A stretch of DNA of 23,341 nucleotides from GCA-001735895 sp964488685 (GTDB lineage: Bacteria; Pseudomonadota; Gammaproteobacteria; GCA-001735895), in contig CAZAVY010000047.1 of NCBI GenBank assembly GCA_964488685.1, forward strand, positions 1-23,341. Direction: 5' to 3'. The notes under the pieces are model-generated. The model was not told the origin of the DNA, ran no database searches, and worked only from the letters and a program-made list of their open reading frames with translations. The translations under genes and the position numbers were made by a program. Shown one piece after another: positions 16,641-23,219 of the stretch (its first letter is position 1; each line of letters begins with the position of its first letter).

Positions 16641-18373
16641 GCCCCCTGCCCCTTGTTGCGGACCAGGGTCGGTAAATCGTCGGGCGGAATATCGAGGATT
16701 CGTAATGCGTTGGAGATTACTTCCTGAAAAACCGGTGCCGCAACAACGCCGCCGTAGTAACCATTTTGAGTGGGTTCATCGATCACCACGGCCATCACCA
16801 GGCGGGGATTACCGGCGGGTGCAATACCGGCAAAAACCGAAATATAATCGTCTTTCTGATAACCGCCGGCAATGCTCTTTTTAGCCGTTCCAGTCTTGCC
16901 CGCAATTTTATATCCTTCGATCGCGGCTCGTTGCGCGGTACCGTTCGGTCCAACCACGTCGGCCAGCATGTCTATTATCTGGCGTGCGCTGCTGGCTTTC
17001 ATGACATGTCGTGATATCTGGTTTCTGCGGGGCGTGACAGGTTCTTTTCGCAGCAGGCTGAGATCGACAAGGCGACCCTGGTTTGCGATCACGGCATAAG
17101 CTCGGGCAAGCTGGGTAATCGACAGCGACATGCCGTAACCAAACCCCATGGTTGCGTGATCGAGGGGTTGCCATTGACTATAGTGACGAAAGTAGCCCGA
17201 TGTTTCACCCGGGAAAGACACGCCTGACGGTTCTCCAAAACCGTAGTCCTTGAAGCTCTCCCACAATTCCTTTTTTTCGAGCGACATCGCAATTCGCGAT
17301 GCGCCCACATTACTCGATTGACGCAATACTCCGGCAAGGTCGAGTACGCCGTAGTTTCGCAAATCTTTAATCGCGTGCCCGCTTACCATCATGTAACCAG
17401 GCGAAGTATCAATACTGCTGCCGCGATCAAAGCGACCTCGATCGATGGCAGCCGCCAGGGTAAAAGGCTTGATTGCCGATCCGGGTTCAAAAACATCGGT
17501 AAGCGCGCGATTGCGTGATTGTCGGGATGCCATCGAAGTGCGGCGATTCGGGTTGTAAGAGGGCTGGTTTACAATCGCCAGAATTTCGCCGCTGCGAGCG
17601 TCGAGCAGTACTGCCGAACCGGCCTTGGCGGCATGAAATTTGATTGCCCTGGCGAGGCTGCGATAGGCGATGTACTGCAGGCGCATATCGATACTGGTAT
17701 GGATATCTTTACCCGATTGCGCCGCTTTGACCTGTGCCAGTTCTTCGATCACCTCGCCGTGTCGATTACGGATTACACGACGCTTACCCGACTGGGCACG
17801 CAGCCAGTCCTGGTAAACCAGCTCGAGACCTTCCTGACCCCGATCATCGATATCGGTAAATCCCACCAGGTGTGACACTACTTCACCGGCAGGGTAGAAG
17901 CGATGATATTCACGCTGAAGGTAAACCCCGTCGATTCCGGTTGCTACCGCGCGCGCAAAATCAGGTTCGAGCTGGCGCTTCAGATATACAAATTCACGGG
18001 CGGCGCGCTGTTTCAGCATGGTCACCGTATCGCGATAGTCGAGACCCAGTTTATCGGTAACCCGATTCAAGGCAGTCAGGTTTTCAAGTATTTCAGCTGG
18101 ATTGACCCAAACTGAATCCACCGGTGTGCTGATCGCCAGAGGAGTTCCAAATCGATCCAGGATTGCGCCCCGGTACGCCGGTGTTTCGATAGTGCGAATT
18201 TGCCGTTGCAGACCCTGACTGGCGAGAAAGTCCTGCTCCACCACTTGCAGATAAAGTGCGCGTGCAATCAGTGCGGCAAACATTGAGATTATAACCCATA
18301 ACACAAAGTAGTGGCGTGTTCCCAGATAAGTGGCCTGGTGTTCCTGCGCGCTCATGCTGGTTTTGGGTTTCAT
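16637..18373 (-). CDS. ftsI: Septal transpeptidase FtsI (penicillin-binding protein 3)
   Basis: FtsI is a class B penicillin-binding protein that cross-links septal peptidoglycan and works with FtsW. The product is 578 residues: a short cytoplasmic tail, one membrane segment at about 22-44, a pedestal/dimerisation domain starting near RGAILDRFG (68-76), and a transpeptidase domain. Active-site motifs are complete: SAIK with nucleophile Ser299 and Lys302, SSN (353-355), and KTG (493-495). It overlaps ftsL and murE by 4 nt each. The dcw position separates it from the elongation-specific PBP2. Confidence 0.97.
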   Translation of the reverse strand: MKPKTSMSAQEHQATYLGTRHYFVLWVIISMFAALIARALYLQVVEQDFLASQGLQRQIRTIETPAYRGAILDRFGTPLAISTPVDSVWVNPAEILENLTALNRVTDKLGLDYRDTVTMLKQRAAREFVYLKRQLEPDFARAVATGIDGVYLQREYHRFYPAGEVVSHLVGFTDIDDRGQEGLELVYQDWLRAQSGKRRVIRNRHGEVIEELAQVKAAQSGKDIHTSIDMRLQYIAYRSLARAIKFHAAKAGSAVLLDARSGEILAIVNQPSYNPNRRTSMASRQSRNRALTDVFEPGSAIKPFTLAAAIDRGRFDRGSSIDTSPGYMMVSGHAIKDLRNYGVLDLAGVLRQSSNVGASRIAMSLEKKELWESFKDYGFGEPSGVSFPGETSGYFRHYSQWQPLDHATMGFGYGMSLSITQLARAYAVIANQGRLVDLSLLRKEPVTPRRNQISRHVMKASSARQIIDMLADVVGPNGTAQRAAIEGYKIAGKTGTAKKSIAGGYQKDDYISVFAGIAPAGNPRLVMAVVIDEPTQNGYYGGVVAAPVFQEVISNALRILDIPPDDLPTLVRNKGQGA

Positions 18374-18633
18374 TGCAACCGCACCAGTTCGACATTTTCA
18401 GGCAAGCGCATTTTAAGGTCTTTGCGCGCTCTGGTTTCAACGTTGCTATGCGTTGCCAGGGTGCTGTTTTGCAATTGCAAACGCCCCCATTCGATAACTT
18501 GACGGTCTTGCTGTTTCTGTACACTGCGTAAATCGGCAAAAAGCACACGGCTTTGATGCTTCACGTAAATCACCGTCAGTGCACTGCCGAGAACCATTGT
18601 TAGCAGCAGTAGAATCCAGATTCTGCGGTTCAT
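18370..18633 (-). CDS. ftsL: Cell division protein FtsL
   Basis: FtsL is a small bitopic protein that forms a coiled coil with FtsB and, with FtsQ, activates FtsWI. The product is 87 residues: cytoplasmic MNRR, one membrane segment at about 5-24, then a periplasmic heptad-like helix (about 30-65). FtsL sequences are poorly conserved, so the call rests on size, topology and the invariant position between rsmH and ftsI. It overlaps rsmH by 1 nt (TGATG) and ftsI by 4 nt. Confidence 0.92.
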   Translation of the reverse strand: MNRRIWILLLLTMVLGSALTVIYVKHQSRVLFADLRSVQKQQDRQVIEWGRLQLQNSTLATHSNVETRARKDLKMRLPENVELVRLQ

Positions 18634-19568
18634 CAGGCCGCTCGCTCTGCGATGCGCAGTACCGCGCTACGGGCACGGGGATTTGATGTCAGTTCCCTGA
18701 CACCGGCCTTGATTGCCCTGCTCGTTGGTTTGAGTCGAATTTCGGAAACCAGTTCGTGATCGCGTATCGGCAAACCACGAGGCACTTTAGGCCGGGAACT
18801 TCGCAGTTTGAAAAAACGTTTTACGATACGGTCTTCGAGTGAATGAAAGCTGATTACCAGCAGGCGCCCACCAATTTTCAGAATATCAAACAGGGTATCG
18901 AGCAGTTGCTGGAGCTGGGTCAGCTCCTGATTGATGTGAATCCTGATTGCCTGAAAACTCCGCGTCGCGGGATGCCGATTGTTCCTGGGTCGCGGCACGC
19001 TTCCACTGATCAGCGCAGCCAGGGTTGCGGTGTCATCGATCGCTCGCGAGCGACGATTCTCGACAATCTTTCTGGCGATACGGCGTGAGTGGCGTTCTTC
19101 ACCGTATTCCCAGAGGACCTTTGCGATTTCGGCTTCATCCGCCTGCGCAAGCCACTCTGCCGCCGACTCGCCATGGTCCGGATTCATGCGCATATCCAAC
19201 GGTCCATTGTGCTGAAAGCTGAAGCCGCGTCGGGCGTCATCGAGTTGCGGTGAAGAAACCCCGAGGTCAAGCAATATTCCATCGACATGCTCGGCTAAAT
19301 CGAGTGCTGCAATTTGTCGCTGCATATTGGCGTAATCATCATGAATTATGGTCACTCGCTTATCGGACCCGAACCTGGCCCGGGCATCGGCGATAGCCTG
19401 CGGATCCCGGTCCATAACAATGAGACGACCCTGCGCACCAAGCGCCGCCAGAATCGACCGGGCGTGTCCACCACGACCGTATGTCCCATCGACATAGCTG
19501 CCATTCGGCCTGATGTCGAGCGCTGCCAGAACCTCGTCACGCAATACCGGTGCATGTACCCGACTCAT
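18633..19568 (-). CDS. rsmH: 16S rRNA (cytosine-1402-N4)-methyltransferase RsmH (MraW)
   Basis: RsmH is the S-adenosylmethionine-dependent enzyme that methylates N4 of C1402 in the 16S rRNA decoding centre. The product is 311 residues. Seen: the opening HAPVLRDEVL, the cofactor loop DGTYGRGGHA (27-36), LLDLGVSSPQLDD and RGFSFQHNGPLDMRM in the middle, and FHSLEDRIVKRFF toward the end, all family signatures. Its ATG overlaps the mraZ stop (ATGA) and it has no strong ribosome binding site, so translation is probably coupled to mraZ. Confidence 0.97.
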   Translation of the reverse strand: MSRVHAPVLRDEVLAALDIRPNGSYVDGTYGRGGHARSILAALGAQGRLIVMDRDPQAIADARARFGSDKRVTIIHDDYANMQRQIAALDLAEHVDGILLDLGVSSPQLDDARRGFSFQHNGPLDMRMNPDHGESAAEWLAQADEAEIAKVLWEYGEERHSRRIARKIVENRRSRAIDDTATLAALISGSVPRPRNNRHPATRSFQAIRIHINQELTQLQQLLDTLFDILKIGGRLLVISFHSLEDRIVKRFFKLRSSRPKVPRGLPIRDHELVSEIRLKPTSRAIKAGVRELTSNPRARSAVLRIAERAA

Positions 19569-20023
19569 AGCGTTAATTCCAGCAGCGCGGCAGGCATTTC
19601 ATCGCTACTGCCATCGCCCAGCCAGGATTCCATGCGTTCAGCCCATCGCGTTTCGTCCCAGAGTTCGAATTTTTTGCCCTGGCCTATGAGAACCACTTTC
19701 TTGTCGAGTTTCGCATATTCTCGTAGGGGATTGGGCAGCAACATACGCCCGCTGCTGTCAACTTCAACCTCGGTCGCATGGCCGATCAATAAACGTTGAA
19801 TGCGTCGGGTTGTGGGGTTAAAACTGGGTAAGGCTTCGATTTTATCTTCGATGAGCTCCCATTCGGGAAGGGGATAAATCAGCAGACAGGGTTGATCGGT
19901 ATCGATGGTAATGATTAACTGGCTTTGACAAATCTCAAGCAGGCGTTCACGATAACGCGCGGGAAGAACAATTCTCCCCTTTGCGTCCAGAGACAGATTG
20001 GAAACCCCTCGAAATTTGTGCAC
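19565..20023 (-). CDS. mraZ: Transcriptional regulator MraZ
   Basis: MraZ is a DNA-binding protein of the AbrB/SpoVT-like double-beta-barrel type that represses the dcw operon in E. coli. The product is 152 residues with two related half-domains, marked by LDAKGRIVLPARYR (12-25) and VDSSGRMLLPNPLREYA (88-104). No ATG fits the family N-terminus. GTG at 20023, giving MHKFRGVSNLSLDAKGR, matches the usual MFRG start. The longer open frame to 20095 would translate through the operator and is rejected. The ribosome binding site is weak (GGGTTAA) and overlaps the last operator box. Confidence 0.93.
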   Translation of the reverse strand: MHKFRGVSNLSLDAKGRIVLPARYRERLLEICQSQLIITIDTDQPCLLIYPLPEWELIEDKIEALPSFNPTTRRIQRLLIGHATEVEVDSSGRMLLPNPLREYAKLDKKVVLIGQGKKFELWDETRWAERMESWLGDGSSDEMPAALLELTL

Positions 20024-20026
20024 GCT

Positions 20027-20066
20027 TAACCCGTTTTGTGACACTTTGTGACACTTTAACCCACTT
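20027..20066 (-). promoter_or_regulatory. MraZ operator: four phased 10-bp boxes
   Basis: Read on the minus strand toward mraZ, four adjacent decamers are AAGTGGGTTA, AAGTGTCACA, AAGTGTCACA and AAACGGGTTA, with no gaps. Boxes 2 and 3 are identical. Known MraZ sites share this 10-nt period: TGGG-type repeats with 5-nt gaps in E. coli, and AAAGTG(T/G) with 3-nt gaps in Mollicutes. The array begins 6 nt after the predicted -10, so bound MraZ would cover the transcription start. This implies autorepression of the whole dcw operon. Binding is inferred and not shown. Confidence 0.85.
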
Positions 20067-20072
20067 AGAATC

Positions 20073-20102
20073 ACAATATGGCTAATTATTGCCACAAGTC
20101 AA
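20073..20102 (-). promoter_or_regulatory. Predicted sigma70 promoter P1 of the dcw operon
   Basis: On the minus strand, TTGACT (20102-20097) and TATTGT (20078-20073) are separated by 18 nt. The predicted start falls at the first MraZ box. This arrangement is what direct repression by MraZ would require. Confidence 0.6.
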
Positions 20103-20116
20103 GTAATAATGGGCGC

Positions 20117-20146
20117 TAAATACTGGTTTTTTATCAATAGCGTCAA
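20117..20146 (-). promoter_or_regulatory. Predicted second promoter P2 upstream of mraZ
   Basis: On the minus strand, TTGACG (20146-20141) and TATTTA (20122-20117) are spaced 18 nt apart in an AT-rich stretch. Initiation here would start about 40 nt before P1, and its RNA would read through the whole MraZ operator. Weaker than P1 as a prediction. Confidence 0.4.
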
Positions 20147-20245
20147 CAACTTAGCTTGTTTTTCTACAATTTGCGGGGGAATATATCAAGAATATCTGCC
20201 ACTTAGGCTCAATAGTTAAAGTGACACATTAAGTTATCGACAGGT

Positions 20246-20265
20246 TTTGTGCGTTTTTGCACAAA
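20246..20265. other. Hairpin TTTGTGC/GCACAAA between rnpB and mraZ
   Basis: A 7-bp perfect stem with a 6-nt loop (GTTTTT on the plus strand). No T-run follows in either direction. It is the second stem-loop past the rnpB 3' end and may support termination there. Confidence 0.4.
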
Positions 20266-20277
20266 TTACGCAAGATC

Positions 20278-20301
20278 GGGGGCGCATTTAAATGCGCCCC
20301 C
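20278..20301 (-). terminator. Perfect 24-bp palindrome after rnpB
   Basis: A GGGGGCGCATTT arm and its exact complement form a gap-free palindrome starting about 9 nt past the mature rnpB 3' end. As RNA it makes a very strong GC-rich stem with a small AT loop. There is no U-run, so it may be a 3' processing or blocking structure, or end transcription together with the hairpin at 20246-20265. A dimeric protein site is another possibility. Confidence 0.55.
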
Positions 20302-20309
20302 TGTCTAAT

Positions 20310-20650
20310 TGAAAGTCAGCCTGTAAGCCGGGTTCTGTCGAGGATAATCATTCATCTGGACTGAAAGTCACCCTTCAGTCTCAAGCAACCAACCCGAAAA
20401 CGACGCGGGCAACGCCATTGTTTTCCTATTTGGTCTTGCTCCGAGTGGGGTTTACCATGCCGCTTCTGTTACCACAAGCGCGGTGCGCTCTTACCGCACC
20501 ATTTCACCCTTACCAGCCGCAGCCGGCGGTTTATTTTCTGTTGCACTGGCCGTAGGCTCACGCCCCCCAGACGTTATCTGGCACCCTGCCCTGTGGAGCC
20601 CGGACTTTCCTCCCGTTTGCAATGCAAACCAGCGATTATCCAGCTGACTT
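20310..20650 (-). ncRNA. rnpB: RNase P RNA, bacterial type A
   Basis: This is the catalytic RNA of RNase P, which removes 5' leaders from tRNA precursors. On the minus strand the conserved regions appear in order: GAGGAAAGTCCGGGC (20612-20598), then CAGGGCAGGGTGCCAG, GGTAAGGGTGAAA with GTGCGGTAAGAGCGCACCGC, GGAGCAAGACCAAATAGG, GATGAATGATTATCC, and ACAGAACCCGGCTTA (20338-20324). The 5' GTCAGC pairs with GCTGAC at the 3' end (P1), which sets the limits to within a few bases at about 341 nt. Position just upstream of mraZ is common in gammaproteobacteria such as Pseudomonas. Confidence 0.97.
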
Positions 20651-20657
20651 GGGGCTG

Positions 20658-20666
20658 ATTTTAACA
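20658..20666 (-). promoter_or_regulatory. Predicted extended -10 promoter element of rnpB
   Basis: On the minus strand TGTTAAAAT (a TGn extension plus TAAAAT) ends 7 nt before the RNA 5' end. No good -35 lies at the normal distance, which fits an extended -10 promoter. It lies in the 43-nt gap between the ABM gene and rnpB. Confidence 0.5.
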
Positions 20667-20693
20667 GTAAATAGGGATACTGTCCCGCAAACC

Positions 20694-21005
20694 TCAGGCG
20701 ACTGACTTATCGCGGTGTAGCAACAATTGCCTCAGCAATGTAAATTTCTCCTCGGTCAGCAGAAATGGTCGAATCACGTCTATTAATTCCTGCCGCTCGC
20801 TCGATTGATACCATCGATTCCAGGCCGACTCGTCGGTCCAGCGCGTAATCACCACGTATCGATTGGAGCGGTGGATTTCAACCGATGACTCGCCCGACAC
20901 ATAACCGGGGGCGTGGGTCATGACATCCAGCAGATTTGCAATTGCGTTTTCGTAGAATGTCTCGAGGCCTTCCGCAATCTCGCGCTCGATGATTACCCTG
21001 ATCAT
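20694..21005 (-). CDS. ABM-domain protein (antibiotic biosynthesis monooxygenase fold)
   Basis: The product is 103 residues and makes a single ferredoxin-like ABM domain. It begins with a beta strand (MIRVIIEREI), then a helix with a conserved-type position (LETFYENAIANLLDVM). APGYVSGESSVEIHRSNRYV and VITRWTDESAWNRWYQSSER follow, the usual family pattern of strands and a tryptophan-rich second helix. Such proteins are small dimeric cytoplasmic enzymes or stress proteins (quinol or haem oxygenation, or no known substrate), so no reaction is assigned. GAGG lies 9-10 nt before the ATG. It is divergent from the oxidoreductase gene across 99 nt, which may mean shared control, and it is followed by rnpB. 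Confidence 0.8.
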   Translation of the reverse strand: MIRVIIEREIAEGLETFYENAIANLLDVMTHAPGYVSGESSVEIHRSNRYVVITRWTDESAWNRWYQSSERQELIDVIRPFLLTEEKFTLLRQLLLHRDKSVA

Positions 21006-21104
21006 TTAATTTACCCTCATTTTTCACTGTCTGGTACGTATTAATACAGATCAGCAGCATATACAATCGCGCTTGAAACACAATATTTTCCCGGAGAAAT
21101 CCTG
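21006..21104. promoter_or_regulatory. 99-bp divergent promoter region
   Basis: It separates the ABM gene (minus) from the oxidoreductase gene (plus). TTGTAT and TTAATA (16-nt spacing) are a plausible minus-strand promoter. A palindrome-like TACGTATTAATA sits near its middle and could bind a dimeric regulator. I see no FNR- or CRP-type site. The plus-strand promoter is not clear. Confidence 0.35.
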
Positions 21105-22925
21105 ATGGCCTGGCAACAACGAATTCTTCGCGTCAACCTGACGACCGGCAGTTGCGATATCGAAGCTTTGAATATGAAATGGGCAGAGGCCTATCTCGGC
21201 TCGCGCGGGCTCGGCAGCAAATACCTTTACGAGGAGATGGATCCGTCTGTCGATGCACTGTCGGCGGAAAACAAGATCATCTTCGCTACCGGGCCGTTGA
21301 CCGGAACCATGGCTTCCACGGGCGGTCGCTATACGGTTATTACCAAGGGCGCATTGACCGGGGCTATTGCCTGTTCCAATTCCGGCGGCAAGTTTGGTGC
21401 CGAACTGAAAATGGCGGGCTACGATTTGCTGATCATCGAGGGCGAGTCTGAAAAGCCGGTCTATCTGCATATAGAAAATGAAAAGGCTGAAATCTGCGAT
21501 GCCGGTGAAATTTGGGGCAAGACCGTCTGGGAAACCGAAGATATCCTGGCTGAAAAGCACCAGGATCCGCAGATGCGATTTGCCGGGATCGGGCAAGCCG
21601 GCGAAACGCTTTGTCGCTACGCCTGCATCGTCAATGACAAACACCGGGCCGCGGGTCGTTCCGGTGTTGGCGCAGTCATGGGTTCGAAGAAAATCAAAAC
21701 CATTGCGGTGCGTGGCACCGTAGGTGTCAAAAATGCTGATCCCGGGGCATTTTACAAGGTTGTCAACGAAGTCAACGCACGCCTCGACGACCGCGAAGAA
21801 ATGTCACGCGACGGTACCCTGGCGATGATGGACGTGACCAACGGTTTTGGGGCGCTGCCAACGCGCAACAACCGAAGCGTGCGTTTCGAAGGCGCCGATA
21901 AACTCAATCCCGAAGCCATGCATACACCCAATGCAAACGGACATACCAATATCGTGACCAACAGCGCCTGCTTCGGCTGCACCATCGGCTGCGGGCGGAT
22001 ATGCAAGATCGACCCCAATCATTTCTCGGTGAAAGATCGCCCCGAATACCAGGGGGCTTCGGGTGGCCTCGAGTATGAAACCGCTTACGCGCTCGGCGCA
22101 GCCTGCGGGGTCGATGATATCGATGCCGCTACCTTCGCTGGATTTATCTGTAACGAGTACGGCATGGACCCGATTTCACTGGGCGGCACGATTGCCGCGG
22201 CGATGGAATTGTACGACATCGGCGCGATCGATGAAGAAACCACCGGCGGAATCAAACTTGAGTTCGGTTCAGCCGAAGCGCTGGTGGCCATTTCCGAATT
22301 GACCGCCAGAGGCGAAGGTTTCGGGGCCGATATCGCCATGGGATCAAAACGTCTGTGCGAAAAGTACGGCCATCCCGATCTGTCGATGACGGTCAAGGGA
22401 CAGGAGTTTGCAGCCTACGACGGGCGTGCGATGCAAGGCATGGGTCTGGCATATGCAACCAGTAACCGTGGTGCCTGCCACCTGCGTGCCGACCCTTACG
22501 GTCACGACTTCGAAACCACGGAAATTGCCGGAAAGGCCAGGATCGTTCGTGATAGCCAGCAACAGGTAGCGTTCCTGGATTCGAGTGGTTTATGCCTGTT
22601 CCCGGGCGGTTGCGGCTGGGGGCTGGAAGACTATCGCGCACTGGTTGATGCCGCCTGCGACGGCGACTGGAGCAGCGAGGATCGCATGCAGGAAACCGGC
22701 GAACGCATCTGGAATCTGGAAAAACTATTTAATTTGAAAGCCGGGTTCGGCAGGAAAGACGATACCCTTCCGAAACGCATACTCGAGGAACCGGCCGATG
22801 TCGGCACCGCCAAGGGGCTGGTCTGCAAGCTCGATGAAATGCTGCCCGAATATTACGGGCTATGCGGATGGAATGATGAGGGCGTACCCACCAGTGAAAC
22901 CCTGAGCCGTCTCGGCCTGAATTGA
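21105..22925 (+). CDS. Aldehyde:ferredoxin oxidoreductase-family tungsto/molybdoenzyme
   Basis: The product is 606 residues, full length for the AOR family. These cytoplasmic enzymes carry a bis-pterin tungsten (or molybdenum) cofactor and one [4Fe-4S] cluster and oxidise aldehydes to acids, or run in reverse. The N-terminal pterin domain shows LGSRGLGSKYLYEE (31-44), GPLTGTMASTGGRY (63-76) and ACSNSGGKFGAELKMAGYD (89-107). The cluster ligands fit C289-x2-C292-x3-C296 and C497, the last inside DSSGLC (492-497), a family pterin motif; C300 is extra. His459 in RGACHLRADP and Glu323 in GLEYETAYALG are candidate catalytic residues. GGAG lies 8 nt before the ATG. The true substrate cannot be read from sequence; the AOR family also includes benzoyl-CoA reductase-like and uncharacterised members. 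The next gene, a MoaD-like protein, supports cofactor use. Confidence 0.93.
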   Translation: MAWQQRILRVNLTTGSCDIEALNMKWAEAYLGSRGLGSKYLYEEMDPSVDALSAENKIIFATGPLTGTMASTGGRYTVITKGALTGAIACSNSGGKFGAELKMAGYDLLIIEGESEKPVYLHIENEKAEICDAGEIWGKTVWETEDILAEKHQDPQMRFAGIGQAGETLCRYACIVNDKHRAAGRSGVGAVMGSKKIKTIAVRGTVGVKNADPGAFYKVVNEVNARLDDREEMSRDGTLAMMDVTNGFGALPTRNNRSVRFEGADKLNPEAMHTPNANGHTNIVTNSACFGCTIGCGRICKIDPNHFSVKDRPEYQGASGGLEYETAYALGAACGVDDIDAATFAGFICNEYGMDPISLGGTIAAAMELYDIGAIDEETTGGIKLEFGSAEALVAISELTARGEGFGADIAMGSKRLCEKYGHPDLSMTVKGQEFAAYDGRAMQGMGLAYATSNRGACHLRADPYGHDFETTEIAGKARIVRDSQQQVAFLDSSGLCLFPGGCGWGLEDYRALVDAACDGDWSSEDRMQETGERIWNLEKLFNLKAGFGRKDDTLPKRILEEPADVGTAKGLVCKLDEMLPEYYGLCGWNDEGVPTSETLSRLGLN

Positions 22926-22951
22926 GCCCGTTATCAGAAGTTGCGGAATTG

Positions 22952-23203
22952 ATGGATATAACGGTCACCCTGTTTGGCGGGCTGCGTCACTTTCTGCCCG
23001 CCGGCAGTTCCTTCAACCAATGCAAAATCGGCGTTGATGACGGCGCCAGCCTCGAAGCATTGCTGCGACAAATCCCAATCCCGGAGACCAAGCCTTACAT
23101 CGTCATTCTGAACGATGAAAAGGTTTCGCGTGAAAAGTATGCTGATATCACGATTCAGCAACAGGACGAAGTGGTTTTACTGCCGCCGATCAAGGGAGGT
23201 TGA
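22952..23203 (+). CDS. MoaD/ThiS-family sulfur-carrier-like protein
   Basis: The product is 83 residues with a ubiquitin-like (beta-grasp) pattern: MDITVTLFGGLRHF at the start, a loop DDGASLEALLRQI, VILNDEKVSR, then VVLLPPIKGG. It ends exactly in the Gly-Gly needed for adenylation and thiocarboxylation in MoaD and ThiS. In molybdopterin synthase MoaD supplies sulfur to make the dithiolene. Here it lies 26 nt after the oxidoreductase gene, so a role in making or fitting that enzyme's W/Mo-pterin is inferred. The start at 22952 is chosen for family fit. A TTG at 22922 overlapping the previous stop would add ten residues. Not called moaD because no moaE or other moa gene is in the window. Confidence 0.85.
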   Translation: MDITVTLFGGLRHFLPAGSSFNQCKIGVDDGASLEALLRQIPIPETKPYIVILNDEKVSREKYADITIQQQDEVVLLPPIKGG

Positions 23204-23219
23204 GAGAATTCAAGGAGTT

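Noticed and set aside
20024..20095. Longer N-terminus for MraZ from an ATG at 20095
   Set aside because: It would add 24 residues unlike the family and would put the MraZ operator and the -10 element inside the coding region.
21051..21644. 197-codon minus-strand frame opposite the AOR-family gene
   Set aside because: It lies antisense to well-conserved cofactor motifs and has no recognisable features of its own.
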